From positions 39,957,943 through 40,021,942 of the forward strand of contig ML679966.1 in NCBI GenBank assembly GCA_007922225.1: 64,000 nt of DNA, read 5' to 3'. The notes under the pieces are model-generated. The model saw only the letters and a list, made by a program, of their open reading frames with translations. It was not told the origin of the DNA and ran no database searches. The stretch's first letter is position 1; every line of letters begins with the position of its first letter. Below are positions 11,701 through 23,256 of this stretch, piece after piece. The DNA is from Emydura subglobosa (lineage: Eukaryota; Chordata; Testudines; Chelidae). The translations under genes were made by a program, and so were the position numbers.

Positions 11701-14700
11701 TTAGCCAGCATAATTTATACATTACAAGTTTGTACAGGTCAGCTTGATTCATTGTAAGCAGCATAGAACTTCAAATGTGGACAGGGCAGGAGCTTTGTGA
11801 ATAAGCAGGAAGGTTGTATCATGCATAGGGAACAGTGCAGAAGAAGGCATGTGTCACTTTGTTCAATAATAATGAAAACTTCCCCTTTGAAAGTCAGAGT
11901 GCATGTGAAACTGAGGCCAGGTGAGATTTTGTAAGACGCTAACAAATGGGGAGACAAAACTGGGAGCACTGGCAGAGCTGAGGAGACAGAGGGCAATGCA
12001 AAGCCTGACACAGGAGGAGCAAAATTACACAGAGATTTGAGGTCGTGAGAAGCTTAATTTCCATGTGATAGCAGATTGAGAGCAATTGAGGGAAGTTACA
12101 TAATTCAATTGATGAGCAATGAAGATGAGTTTGTTTACTGCACTTGATATGGACTAAAGGATGCAATGTGTATGTTTGGGAAGCCAACAATGAGACTATT
12201 GCAATAGTCAACTGTCATAACACAGTTTCAGAACATCTTTTACAGTTATTTGTTTCACGATGAGATTCCACTTGATGAAATAGTGCCCTTCAGAGAGTAT
12301 CACTGCTCTGTTCCCTAAAGCAAGATCTTGGAGAGTATAGGTCTAAATATTATTTTTTGTGAGATTTTTTACCCCAAATTGGAGCCTTTTCTGTTAATGT
12401 CTGTGCTGTTTCTAGAGGAATGACTGTTTTGTATTTAAATGTTCTACATTATTTACAGTCTGAACATTGAAGCACTATGCTGGTGCCTGAGAATCCAAAA
12501 GTGAAACTGACTAATCATGTTGACCTATTTCTAATCAATCAATTGACATTATACTGGTGGTAGTGCAATAACAAAAGATGACTAGCCTTCTTTTAGCTAA
12601 ACCAGTAAGGTTTGTGTTTTTAAATATGATTTTTAGTAACACAAGTAAGGCACTGAGTTTTAAATTAGACTTCCAGTTTGACAGTGTCTTATATATATGT
12701 ATTTCACTTCCCCTACTAATCTGTCAAAAATGATGTGCTATGGGTTTATCATACTAGATTAAATTTTAATAACTCTTAAAATAGACTGTAACACAACTGT
12801 GCAAGAGTAACTCTTTCTATAGTTAGCTCACCTAGCTCTTATATAGCACTTCAACTACAAATAAAGTATGATATATTTTATTCATCTTTCATGGTAAACA
12901 TATAGCACATCACTTTTGGCAGGCTAATAGGAAAAGTTAGAGTGAATTGATGAAGTGTGGGTATTTAATTTATCATAAACTAGGACAAGAAGTTCACACA
13001 CTTCTTGGTCTTGTTGTTTCAGTCTGCCTGGCTACAGACTGAAACAAAGACAGCCATGAATCTGTTCAGAGTATGAAGATTATCTTTGGAATTTGAAGGA
13101 TTAATTACGTTTTGGGAAATACAGATGACTTTATAGTTATAAATTCTGGATTTTTCTAGTGCATATATCTGGATTGCCTGCAGTCATGTGTCTTAAAAAT
13201 TCACACCCACTCTTCTCCTTTTAATTTTATCTAGGTCCGCATTCTGTGAACATGTTAAAGTAATTGCAACAATTTGTTTCCATTCTCTTTTTTTACAAGT
13301 ACAGTAGAAAAACAAACCAAAGTAACCTCTGTAAGCTTGTGAATGTTGTATCTACTATTAATTTGACAATTTATTCCTTTATAGCATTGCCGAAATACAG
13401 AAAGATGTGGAATATAGGTTGCCATTCACCGTAAACAACCTGACAATTAATATTAACATGTGAGTAGTGAGAGAACTATTTTAACACAAATTCAGGAACT
13501 TAAAATCACGCTTTGCAAATAGTAACAATAAAAAAAACTGAAGGCCTCTTTCCTGCAAACATTAACAGATGTGCTTAACTTCATTGCCAGTAAATGCTCA
13601 AAGTTAAGCATATGTCATGTTTTCAGGGTCAGTTCTAAAGTGAGCCCACATTTTTTCAGCAAGAAGCTGTCACATAAAATGGCGAGCAGTTTCAAATGTT
13701 TCTATTGAATTACTAATAGAAACATTTAAATTTTTCTTTAATTCTCTTTATTCTCTGTATTAAAACATCTCAGTCATATAGGATCATGGCTTCATTCATT
13801 GATCTCTTCTACTGTAAATTGAGTTTTTTACAGTGTCTACTCTGTATTTGCATACTTTGGTCTCTGGTACCCTGAGCTGTTCTAGTTGCATATTTTCACT
13901 GCTTTAGCCTAAGGCATTTGCTCTGTTGCCTATTCACAGAGCCTAATTCTCCTGTGGTTCCCAGAGCATCATCCTTTTCTCTCTAAGGGCTTGCCTACAT
14001 GGGAGGCAAGCCAGGGTGTGACTCTGCATCAACTAGCTTGCCACATAGTAATGTCCTGGGTAGACCCCACTCCAGTTTCATAGTGTACTTTCATATGCAG
14101 CTGTTTGTAACAGTATGTGTGAGTATGTCTAAGTGCATTGCCAAACTTTTAGTGCTTTGGAGCAGGGTCCATAACACAAGCTGGCTTGCTGCAGTGTTCC
14201 TGTGTAAGCAAGCCCTAAGTTTGTGTATAGCAAAACATAATGGAGGTATTTAAGGTTACTCATTTGCAACAGAGAACACAATTTGCTCTCCTTTTCTCAA
14301 ACCAATTGCCCTCCTCAATGCCATTTAACATTCAGATTAACATTCTCTTCCATTTATTGAAGAGACATCTGTTGTTTAAAGCAGTCTGATCCCAGAAAAG
14401 GAGGATTCAAAGGGGTCACCACTCTCATATTACTGACTCATTGCTGACTCATGTTTTCACAAATTTAGTAATGGAACCTGAAGTAAAAATCCCTCTTGTG
14501 CGCCTCATCCTTATCTCCATGGTTTTTCCTGTTAGGAAGTAGGATTATCTGATATTTTTTCTTAGTGTAACACATTCCTAATAAGACAAAACTTTTCATA
14601 AAAAGTTTAAAATGCCAATAATAATAAAGTATTTTTGTGTTTATAGCTTGCTTCCTCCTCAGTTTCCTCAGGAAAAACCGGTGATCAGCGTTTTCCCACC

Positions 14701-17700
14701 AATAAGACATCACTTAATGGACAAACAAGGAGTGTATGTGGCATGTCCATTAATAAGCAATGTACGTATAATTCATAATGTCACACTCTAATTGTTATAT
14801 AACAAATTTCATATAGGTAGCACTCTGACTTCTCTAGTACATCTAACAAATTACGAACAATGCAAAACTTAATCTCTATATATGCTTTGTCTAAAAATAA
14901 TTTATAATAATAAACCTAAAGTATATAATAAACTTCAGTTGTGCTACTGTACGCTTCAGTGACTCAAAGGGTGCTTAAATATGGATAGCACCGTGTGTTC
15001 TGACTTAAGTCTGATTTGCAAAGAGGTCTTCCTACTTTATTACGAAATTGCTGTAATCTAAAATTAGATGACTCTGCAGTTTACTGGGGCATGCAACACT
15101 ACATAGGTCTTAAAGATGTTATTTCTCCCAAATAACACAATATATCTTTCATTTTCTCTGCCAGAACAGATATATATTTGAGTTGTTTTTCTACAGTTCA
15201 TTTAATGGGAAATTCTTTTTAAGAATTTCCAGTCATTTTGGGGTACTTTGAAATAACAGATCCAGTTTTGTAATTTTAACTCTTTGAATGGCTTTTTATT
15301 TCAGATTAATGTGTTAACTTACTGGGCTTTTCAGATGAGCATTAGGGTTGTTTAGTCATCTTTCTATCAAACAATTTCATATATAGATACCTTCCATTAT
15401 CAGATGTAGGCTATGCCTAGATTTCCAGCACCCACTCTCAGCTCAGGAAGCTTCAACTCTTAAAGAAATGACTTATTAAAAACCCTAAGGGTTTGTTTAC
15501 ACACAGTTAAAATATAACTAAAACTATCTGTTTCTGTACTGTTACACAACCCTCTAATGTGGATGCAATTATACATGAGTTAAAACTCATGTTTGGCCAT
15601 AATCAAATGATATTGTGTTCAAAAGAAATCATACACTTCTTTTTTGTTGAGCTTCTTCGGTACTTTCGGAGTGCTAAATGTAATATAAATTTTGTTTTCT
15701 ACCAGTTCACAATGCACTCTGACCTTGGAAAAATTATTCAAAGTTTACTGGATGAGTTTTGGAAGAATCCTCCAGTTTTGGCTCCTAGCTCAACATCATT
15801 TCCATAGTAAGTGTATGTATAAAGGTAATAAGAATCACTAGTAAAATTGAGAGATCAGATCATTTTCAAGTGTATGCAAAACCTGGACGAGCAATTCCTA
15901 GATTTATATTTGGATTTTCTTAGGAAATTAATGTAATAATTAAGTTAGTTAAGGAACAAAATGGAAACAGCATGTGAATTAGTTGGAGAAGCAAAAAGTC
16001 CTAAACATTGTTTTGTTTCAGACTAGAAATGTAGAATTCAGTAAATTGATAGGCATGGATTTGGCCACTTAGGATCAATTTTAAAATACTAAATGTAATT
16101 GGCTTTCCTGTATCGGCATGTTAATTTGACGTTAGTAATGTTTCTGAAGATTAATGAATGCATACATTAGCAAAGGAAGTCTTGAATTCACTTCAAAACA
16201 ATGATCCATGTGAGCAGTTTTCTTCCTGCTGATGACCTCAGGATCTAAAACTCCCAAACTAGGAGGCAACTTTTCTTTAACTCATTTCTGAATCTATCTA
16301 ATAGATCATTAGAGTAAAATATGCAAAGCTGGCCCTAGACACTACAGCATTGTCCATACTTCAGAAATTATTGATCACTGACCAGTGATTTCATGTGCAA
16401 TTTTGAATTAAAAAAAAAAGTTAATTACTTCAGAAACAGTGCTTAAAAACTACACCTGTTGCTGATGCCCTTAAATTTTGTAGAGTGAACAAGCCCCAAT
16501 AGACACTGCAACTCCATTTTTAAGGGCTTCTCAATGGAAACAGGGTTCAAATGATATTTTCACAAACTTCTGAGAAGCATAAAATCTGAGTTTACATTTC
16601 CAGTTGGCTCCGTATCAAACCTGAGAGCATGTGACTCTTTCATCTCTTTACAGTGAGAGAGACACAACCTAACTTACTGCATTATGAAAAACTCTTTAAA
16701 TATTATTGTATAAATAGCAACATAATGTAAAATATCACTTTTATTCTCCGTTTTATTATTCCTTTTGTGATAATAAAAACTTGTGTTCTACTTCAAAAGC
16801 TCAACAACAGGATACCTTGCACGTGCGCTAGTAATTTCAGGCATATTCTTAAAATATCATAAATGAACAGTAAACAATTAGTTGCTGATGGTACTTTTTT
16901 TGTGTTTAAGCCTTTACAGTAAACCAGCTGGAATGCCTCCTTATGCACCTCAGGGTTTTCCATTTCTTCCTCCATACCCATCACAAGAAACAAATAGATC
17001 TATAGCTTCTGTGCCAGTTGCTGAATCAGTTCCTTCAAGTTACACTGCAGACAAACCCGCTGCTCCATCCTATGGGCTGATCACAGACTTGCCATTACCT
17101 GTTCCAACAACAGAAGCACTATTACAGGTTTGTGTATGTAATGAGGTTTATCATTCAAGCTGTCTACACCTACATCTCTCAGACCTTGTCCAGACATTGA
17201 ATGTAAGTCCTTCTAAGGACAGATGTGTGTGGAGGAAGCCATTCTTACTGTGGCAAGAGCTTTTTAGATCAGATTAGAATCTAAAGCAAGAGATTACTAT
17301 TCAAAGGTTAAATAATGCTTTTAAACTTCTGTTCAGGTGGGCCAGAATGGCTTCAGTTACAAGATGCCTGATGTCCCTGATGTATTTCCAGAGCTCTCAG
17401 AATTAAGGTACGGTCTTGGAGAGTAAAGTAGTTAGTTTGTGGTAATGCATATAGCAATTACTGCTTGAACTGGAAAAAAATTTTTTTTTCTTGTTGCTAA
17501 ATAGCCACCAAAAGAGTTTCATTAGGAGAAAACACTACCCATATTTACTATGACTTCCTACAGTACTATGCTTAAAAGGTCGGCATGCAGAACAGAAGCA
17601 ATCTGGGGTCCGCGCTATTTCCTGTAAGCCAAGGGTGCTGTTTCACTCCCCCCTACACCCCACCCTACCGGGAGGGGAAAGCTGTTTTCACCACCACTGT

Positions 17701-20700
17701 GTTAGGAGAGAGACAAGCAGCCTGGGAAAGAAGCTGCAGCCTCCCACAGGGAGCTACTGAGCTGCTACTGTTGTAGCCAAAATCTGGCTTGGAGCTGGAG
17801 TGGAAGCCAGAGTCTGAGGCTCAGAGCTGCTGCCTGCACACTGTGCTCTGGAAATGTTTTAAAGGGCCACAGCTTGTGCACCAGTGCAGCCAAGCTTTTC
17901 CCATGGCTGCAGTCCTGGATCCTGCCTGCACCTCTGGGAAGAGAAGGGTCAGGGGAAGGAGGGATGCTGCCAGCAGGCTGGCACCAACCCCCTGCCTCTG
18001 CTGGCTCTAGAGCAGGGGTGGCCAACCCGCGGCTTGCGAGCCACATGTGGCTCTTTGCATGCAGCTCTTTGAGGTTCTTTGAGACTGTAAGTGAAATTGA
18101 CCAGCTGCTGCTGAAATTGATGCATTAGCATGAATTTTCAGGGGAGGGTAAGAGAGTGTGGCTCTTCGCGATATCTACATCTATTTTTTGACTCTTTGTC
18201 TCTGACTGGTTGGCCACTCCTGCTCTAGAGCCTTGCGAGAAGTGCACAGAGCAGGGTGAGCCCTGGGGAAAGGCGGCTGAGGGCTGGGGTTTGTAGTGCC
18301 AAGGATGGGGACAGGCACCCCCAGTTCAGCCCAAAAATAAGAAACAGGAATAGGGCAGGGAGCTGCTTGCAAAAGCAGTGCTGCCAGATGCCCCTTTGCA
18401 GAGATCTCTCCTAGCCTCAGCTGGAAGACACTGACTGCAGGGTACTGTACCATAATGTTTTGTTCAGTGTTATGAACATTTCAGACTTACAAACATTTTG
18501 GGAATGGAGGTTGTTTGTATCTTTGAGGTTCTACTGTATATATAGCAGAGGGTTTCAGGGTGTTTTTTAAAAAAACATTACCAACAAGTCTGATAAGATG
18601 ACCAACGAGAAACATGGACTCAATGCACCACCGTCCAAGCTTTTCCACAGGGCACCAGAATTTGCCAGCACTGTGATGTTTCTAGTCCAATTTCTCAAAT
18701 TGTGTTGCATCAAAACTAGATAACAAATTCAGGAACGCATTAAGGAAGTAAAGATTGAAACTAAAGGCATTAAAACATCACCTTTTAAAAACCTGTCCAC
18801 TGCAGAGGGTAGAGTCCCGTGCAAGAAAAGGCGAAACATGACTTTTTTTACGGGAGGAAAAGAAATGAAAGCTAGCCACTTATTTGGGATTTCTTATTGG
18901 CCTTCTACCGTATATCCTTTTTCTCTTTTTTTAATCCAGTATACCACAGCTGACCGATATGAATGAGCAAGAGGATGTTTTTCTGGAACAATTTGTAAAT
19001 CTGCCCCAGTTGAAGCAAGTCATTATTGATAAGGATGATTTAGTGAAAAGCATTGAAGAGTTAGCAAGTAAGACTTCAACACCTTTGTTACTATGGGTGT
19101 GTTTTCAGAACCATAGTCTCTTAAAATTAAACAGTTTGTTTATTTTACAGAAAAAAATTTACTGTTGGAACCCAGTTTAGAGGCGAAAAGGCAAACAGTG
19201 CTGGATAAAGTAAGTGAATGAAAATAAAATTTCTGGAAAAAAAATAGCTGAAATGTTCTTTGTTTTTTAAGAAATATTTTTCCCCCCTAGTATGAACAGC
19301 TTACTCAGATGAAAGCCACCTTTGAAAAGAAGATGCAAAGGCAGCATGAGCTTAGTGAGGTATAATTTTTTTAATTTCATGTTGACATTTGAATAACATA
19401 TTACCAAACGATGGACAAAAGTGTAATCAAATTTTTAAAGACTATTATTCTGGCCAGGTTCTGCTTTTATGAGAATGTGCAGGGCTCCCATACTTTGAGT
19501 AAATTGGAGCTATGTAATATTTATATGAGAGTCAGTTCTTAGGTGTAAAGTTAGCTTAAAAAACAAAACAGAAGGTGGTAGTACAGTCAAGATCCTATTT
19601 CACATTCAGTGGTATAGTAGCAAAAAGTCTGTCAGATGCTGAGTGACAGTGCCATTAGAAATGTTCCTGATAAATTAATCAATGGCAGTTATTGGGGGGA
19701 GAGAGTGTTGAGAAAAAAAATCAAACCTATTACCTTACCAGTTAAAACCAGGTGTTTTAACCAAACTTTTCATTATGAAGGGAGGAGTTGTAACAGAGTA
19801 GGTGGTGAAAACAGTTAAAACCATTGCTCCAGCTTTAAACCCAGTGACTCACCAGTTAGGTGATGACACTGATAAGCATAAGAGTCATCAGATCTTGTTC
19901 GTTCTGAAGTGCAAGAGGGAAAAGTCACCATTTCAAATGCTAATATTACTTTAAAATTGAAATTATTCCTGTCATTGAAAAGTGGATTCTGAGTTAGTGT
20001 TGAATTTTTATTTCCATTTTAACAAAATAGACACCAACAGGAAGATCAGTAGTAATACTAAAAATGTTATTAACAAGTACATTTCTCAGATTATTTATAA
20101 GATATTTGGCCTCGTGAATTTTTTAGTATTGCCAAAATGGGTGCTGTTTTTGTTTCTTAAAGTTTATTGTATACGTATTGTACACTTACAACTAGCTAAA
20201 GATAGCAGGTACAGTACCTTAACTTTAAAAAGCCCAAAAAGTAAAACAGATTAGGAAATAAATGATCGTAAAAGATACTTTGGACACAAAAAATTGAATT
20301 TTATGTCAGTGTTGTTCTCTAACTGTGCTTAAGTAAAATGTTGTTTCTTTTCTCCAGACAAGAATACCATAAACTTTAATATCTTTTATGATTCACGTAT
20401 GCAATGCAAATTGGCCTTAAAGTGACTGAGATTGCCAGTGGAGAATTGTGGAACTCTCTGCACATGTAAGGGGAGGGATGAGGTAGGGCAAAGCAGAGCT
20501 GCACTATGCCTGATTTGCCACTGATATAAATTAGAGCTGCCTCTCTGTGGCTTTACCTCATGCAAAGGGTAGGTGGCTGGGGATCAGGGAGCTGTGGCTG
20601 GCTTTCTGCAGCCCCTTTCCACTGTGCCTGTGTTCTGCTTCGATATGGTGGAGAATCTGCTTAAACATCTTTTCCTCAAAAATATCAAACCCTCGCTTGC

Positions 20701-23256
20701 TGTTGTGGATTAATTTTATTATAATAAAAGGTAACTGATTCATACCTTAAGAGGTATGATTAAGTAAAAGAGGGAAAGGTTACAACCTAGCTAAGAGTTC
20801 TGGGCCAGGCATTATAAACTTACCTTAGGGGAAAGAACACCAAGTATCTAAACCTGTCAACTGAAGTCCATCTCAGATCTCCATATAAATATCTTAATAT
20901 GTATAAAAGTAGCATTTATAAGTGAATCATTCTCAATATTATGAATATCACAGTTTAACAAGAACAGACTATTTTCAAGTGCATCTAAAATGTGCTATAA
21001 AAATAGAGATGAGTCCAGCATAAATGAGTTTGAGCCTAGCTGGATAAAGAAAAGGTGAAGGAGTTGGTTAGTTCAAAAGTTGGTTTTGAGCTGGCATAAA
21101 ACTTTTTCCTCTTAGTCAAATTGGTGTATAGTCAGGAAAAATACCACTATGTTAAGCTTAAATTCCCCTTTGTCTTGATGCATTAACAGATAACAAGCCC
21201 ATTGCTGGAACTAGGAGAATAAACTATTTTTTGAACTGAGTTCCTCCTGGAAAAAGTAAACTAAATTGTTCAGCCAGTTCTATTCCAACAATATTTGAAA
21301 GCCATGATTATAAAAAAAATTATACTTTCACCTGGCTCCACTTACTCAAGTTCATGACCAGTCCTTAAGTTTCTAGCATGAACTTCAAGTGTGAAGCCTA
21401 TTGATTACTTTTTATATTTTGCTTTAGATCATCTTTTAATAATGACTTCTAGAAACAGTGATCTCAAAAGCCTTGGGAGACCCTGGAGTCAGATATCCGA
21501 CGGTGGGTTTAACAATCACACAAAGCATCACTGAAATCAGTGAAGCTTTGCACAGGTGGAAGAGTAAGTTGGCCCAAATCAGCTACTCTGCCAAATGTCG
21601 TCTTCATTCTGAGTTCCCGTCTAAATTTTTTTTATCAACTTAAACATTCACTGATTCCTATAGGTGGCAAATTTCTAAGTTGCTTAGCAGTCTTAAAATT
21701 AAGATATTACTGTAATGTTCTCTCCCACACCCATTAAACTGTTTGTTTTCATGCATTCCTTTATGTGTTTTGTGTAATGAAAACATGGTTTTCAATGATC
21801 ATTTAACCATTAATAGGGAACTTTTTTCCTCAGAGTTGCAGTCCCAGTGCTTTGCAGGCCAGATTGAAAGTAGCTGCTCACGAAGCAGAAGAGGATTCTG
21901 ATACTATTGCAGAAGATTTCTTGGAAGGAAAAATGGAAATAGATGACTTTCTTTGTAGCTTCATGGAACAGAGAACAGTATGTAATACCCTCTCAAGCTG
22001 AAATGAATTGTACAAGTGCTGTGTATGACTCAAGTTGTTGCTTGTAAGTGTGAAGCAATTATATGATTTAGAATGCTGGATTCTGCAACCTGGTGCAGGC
22101 TGTTCATAATAGTAGTGGTGTTTTGAGCATGCACAGTCATTTTAAAACTGCATAAAGTGAACACTTCTTAAGGTCTTAACTAATTATTCTGTTTCCCCCA
22201 AGATGGCAGCATATCTTATTATATAGCTGGTTAGTAACATTAGAAATGGTTTGTAGTTTTGTAAATTCACTTACACGCTTGGACTCTGTTGTTCTTGTAT
22301 GTACCTTCTATACTCTCCTTTTTATTATGCCCCAGTTCTCCTAATTTTAGAAGGTGCTTTGTGACAGAGCCTTGGATCTCTTGTGGTTTTGCCACACTTG
22401 TATAGCAGTTACCCTGTAACTTACATTGATCTATGTATATTTTTTCTGTGCTAAACTGCAAAAGGGAGAGGGTGCATTGATTTTTGTCAATGAACAGTAA
22501 TGTGATTGTTACGAGGTGGACAGAAATGGGCATGAGTGATGAATGTAACCTTCCATCCCTTTTTTCAGCAAGAGCAAAAAGATGTATCTTTGAGGGATCT
22601 AGGAATACTTAAACCTGTCTCAGAGCACCTATTGAGCTCCCTTCCAGTCCTACATTTCTGTGATTTCTCCCACATATAGTATTGTCCTGCCATTCTTGAA
22701 TAGAAATAAGGAAAACCAGCTGGGCAGTTTAAAGGGGGGGAAAGAAGAGGCAGGATATGTAGAATAATCTGTTATGTTAAGACTCTCAACCTCATAACTT
22801 TTAAATTTCCTTAACCCTTTAAGGATGAAATAATAAAGAGAATAATTAAAATGGTCTCTTCTTGTTTCCTGCAGATTATTGATGGTATCATTAGATGCTT
22901 ACATGGAAAAGTAATTAGGAAAAAATCATAGTAAAGGCAACTGCTTCAGGAGTGTTTTTTTGCAAATATCAGTGAATTTTGATGGAATTGCTGCTAGGGG
23001 AAGTGGTCCACAGGTCAGTCTAAGATGCCATGAAATAGTTAGGCAACCTTTGAACTAAAAAGACATAAGTAGGGCTTTGGTGTAAAATAAATAGGGCTTG
23101 AGTGAGTAGGATACAAATTAAACACAGTGGATTATTCTTTTCAGAGCTAACCTGTCCATTTTGTGTGTGTTTTAGATTTGTCACTGTAGAAGAGCCAAAG
23201 AGGAGAAACTTCAACAAGCAATAACAATGCATAGCCAATTTCATGCTCCACTATAG
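8614..23256 (+). CDS. VPS37A: VPS37A, ESCRT-I subunit, complete (11 coding exons, 395 aa)
   Basis: VPS37A is a subunit of ESCRT-I, which sorts ubiquitinated membrane cargo into multivesicular endosomes. Coding segments are 8614-8741, 13385-13459, 14647-14761, 15706-15806, 16911-17127, 17337-17407, 18940-19067, 19151-19209, 19291-19359, 21834-21977 and 23176-23256. They sum to 1188 bases, which is 395 codons plus stop; human VPS37A has 397 residues. Residues about 20-135 form the UEV-like N-terminal domain (for example LLPPQFPQEKPVISVFPPIR). A proline-rich linker follows (about 140-212). The C-terminal Mod(r) domain spans about 235-390 (LTDMNEQEDVFLEQF, KVAAHEAEEDSDTIAEDFLE). The protein ends in HSQFHAPL. 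The start has A at -3. An upstream in-frame ATG at 8404 would add 70 codons but probably precedes the transcription start. Introns 7 and 8 are only 83 and 81 bases. Confidence 0.98.
9302..9520. mobile_element. Possible short DNA transposon fragment
   Basis: The stretch has 'gtataccagtatagttcatgctgg' and ends 'ccggcaaaatcctcctagtgtagacaagg', which resembles ends of non-autonomous DNA elements elsewhere in this window ('gtgtagacaagcc'). No matching left end was found, so the boundaries are soft. Confidence 0.4.
9590..9905 (+). mobile_element. CR1-like LINE 3' fragment
   Basis: The closing region 'tatggcctgtgttacacagaaggtcagacctgatgatctaattatccc' is the typical 3' end of a CR1 subfamily distinct from the one at 6.7-7.5 kb. 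It lies in VPS37A intron 1. Confidence 0.75.
10065..10330 (+). mobile_element. Diverged hAT-type MITE related to the 18.0-kb copy
   Basis: The stretch 'cagtgttgctcaacttgtggcttttgagccacatgcagttct' parallels the left part of the well-bounded MITE at 18013-18222 ('caggggtggccaacc...gcggcttgcgagccacatgtggctct'). The right end is unclear. Confidence 0.5.
10430..10560 (-). repeat. L2-type 3' repeat fragment, minus orientation
   Basis: The stretch 'gtggtccctgctctgaggagctgatgatctaac' is the inverse of the L2-like motif 'gtaagctccttgggcagggacc' seen at 31.1 kb. The copy is short and diverged. Confidence 0.4.
10830..10985 (+). mobile_element. Fragment of the 'ggggtgtgaaaaatcca' DNA-element family
   Basis: Shares the 'cactagggggtgtgaaaaatccagacc...tgagcagtgtagtta...gtagatagcactag' arrangement with the nested element at 45722-46018. 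Only part is retained. Confidence 0.55.
11740..12225 (+). repeat. Old L2/L3-type LINE fragment (tentative)
   Basis: The stretch contains 'gaggtcgtgagaagcttaatttccatg', then 'tggactaaaggatgcaatgtg', then 'actattgcaatagtcaac'. These are loosely like the 3' part of vertebrate L2/L3 LINEs. No frame is intact. Confidence 0.4.
12226..13384 (+). other. VPS37A intron 1, distal part
   Basis: AT-rich intron sequence up to the acceptor TTCCTTTATAG. No gene or recognised repeat was seen. Confidence 0.6.
13385..13459 (+). CDS. VPS37A: VPS37A coding exon 2
   Basis: Begins with the last base of Ser43, encodes IAEIQKDVEYRLPFTVNNLT, then ININ, and ends with two bases of codon 68. Acceptor CTTTATAG, donor GTGAGT. 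Confidence 0.97.
13987..14215. mobile_element. PIF/Harbinger-like MITE with TAA target duplication
   Basis: The ends are GGGCTTGCCTACATGGG and its near-inverse CCTGTGTAAGCAAGCCC, giving inverted repeats of about 17 bases. TAA flanks both sides (13984-13986 and 14216-14218). A three-base TWA-type duplication and ends starting GGG suggest PIF/Harbinger. It is 229 bases, non-coding, in VPS37A intron 2. Confidence 0.8.
14647..14761 (+). CDS. VPS37A: VPS37A coding exon 3 (UEV-like domain)
   Basis: Encodes LLPPQFPQEKPVISVFPPIR, HHLMDKQGVYVACPLISN. Acceptor TTATAG, donor GTACGT. It ends in phase 0. Confidence 0.97.
15706..15806 (+). CDS. VPS37A: VPS37A coding exon 4
   Basis: Encodes FTMHSDLGKIIQSLLDEFWK, NPPVLAPSSTSFP and two bases of Tyr140. 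Acceptor TTTTCTACCAG, donor GTAAGT. Confidence 0.97.
16911..17127 (+). CDS. VPS37A: VPS37A coding exon 5 (proline-rich linker)
   Basis: Encodes the end of Tyr140, then LYSKPAGMPPYAPQGFPFLP through PLPVPTTEALLQ. Acceptor GTGTTTAAG, donor GTTTGT. It is rich in Pro, Ser and Ala, and is the part that differs most from the human protein as I recall it. Confidence 0.96.
17337..17407 (+). CDS. VPS37A: VPS37A coding exon 6
   Basis: Encodes VGQNGFSYKMPDVPDVFPEL, SEL and two bases of Ser236. Acceptor CTGTTCAG, donor GTACGG. GTG directly after the acceptor is read as Val213. Confidence 0.93.
17562..18538. mobile_element. Tigger/pogo-like non-autonomous DNA element with GC-rich interior
   Basis: The right end, 'ttgtttgtatctttgaggttctactgta' followed by TA, resembles Tigger/pogo ends. 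The left side begins near 'tacagtactatgc' and matches only over the first bases, so it is degraded. The interior is notably GC-rich for this intron. It was later split by the hAT MITE at 18013-18222. Location: VPS37A intron 6. Confidence 0.5.
18013..18222. mobile_element. hAT MITE with exact 8-bp target duplication
   Basis: Starts CAGGGGTGGCCAACC and ends with the inverse GGTTGGCCACTCCTG. The 8-mer CTCTAGAG is present exactly on both sides (18005-18012 and 18223-18230). CAG-starting ends and 8-base duplications define hAT elements. It is 210 bases and non-coding, inserted in the older element at 17.56-18.54 kb. Confidence 0.93.
18940..19067 (+). CDS. VPS37A: VPS37A coding exon 7 (start of Mod(r) domain)
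   Basis: Encodes IPQLTDMNEQEDVFLEQFVN, LPQLKQVIIDKDDLVKSIEE, LA. Acceptor TTTAATCCAG, donor GTAAGA. Only 83 bases separate it from exon 8. Confidence 0.97.
19151..19209 (+). CDS. VPS37A: VPS37A coding exon 8
   Basis: Encodes the end of Lys279 and KNLLLEPSLEAKRQTVLDK. Acceptor TTTTACAG, donor GTAAGT. Confidence 0.97.
19291..19359 (+). CDS. VPS37A: VPS37A coding exon 9
   Basis: Encodes YEQLTQMKATFEKKMQRQHE, LSE. Acceptor CCCCCCTAG, donor GTATAA. Charged helical sequence typical of Mod(r). Confidence 0.97.
19360..21833 (+). other. VPS37A intron 9
   Basis: About 2.5 kb of mostly AT-rich sequence. A short moderately GC-rich patch lies at about 20450-20650. No second gene or clearly bounded element was recognised. 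Confidence 0.6.
21834..21977 (+). CDS. VPS37A: VPS37A coding exon 10
   Basis: Encodes SCSPSALQARLKVAAHEAEE, DSDTIAEDFLEGKMEIDDFL, CSFMEQRT. Acceptor TTTTTTCCTCAG, donor GTATGT. This is the most conserved part of the Mod(r) domain. Confidence 0.98.
23176..23256 (+). CDS. VPS37A: VPS37A coding exon 11 with stop
   Basis: Encodes ICHCRRAKEEKLQQAITMHS, QFHAPL and the TAG stop at 23254-23256. Acceptor GTGTGTTTTAG. Confidence 0.98.
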   Translation: MCHCRRAKEEKLQQAITMHSQFHAPL

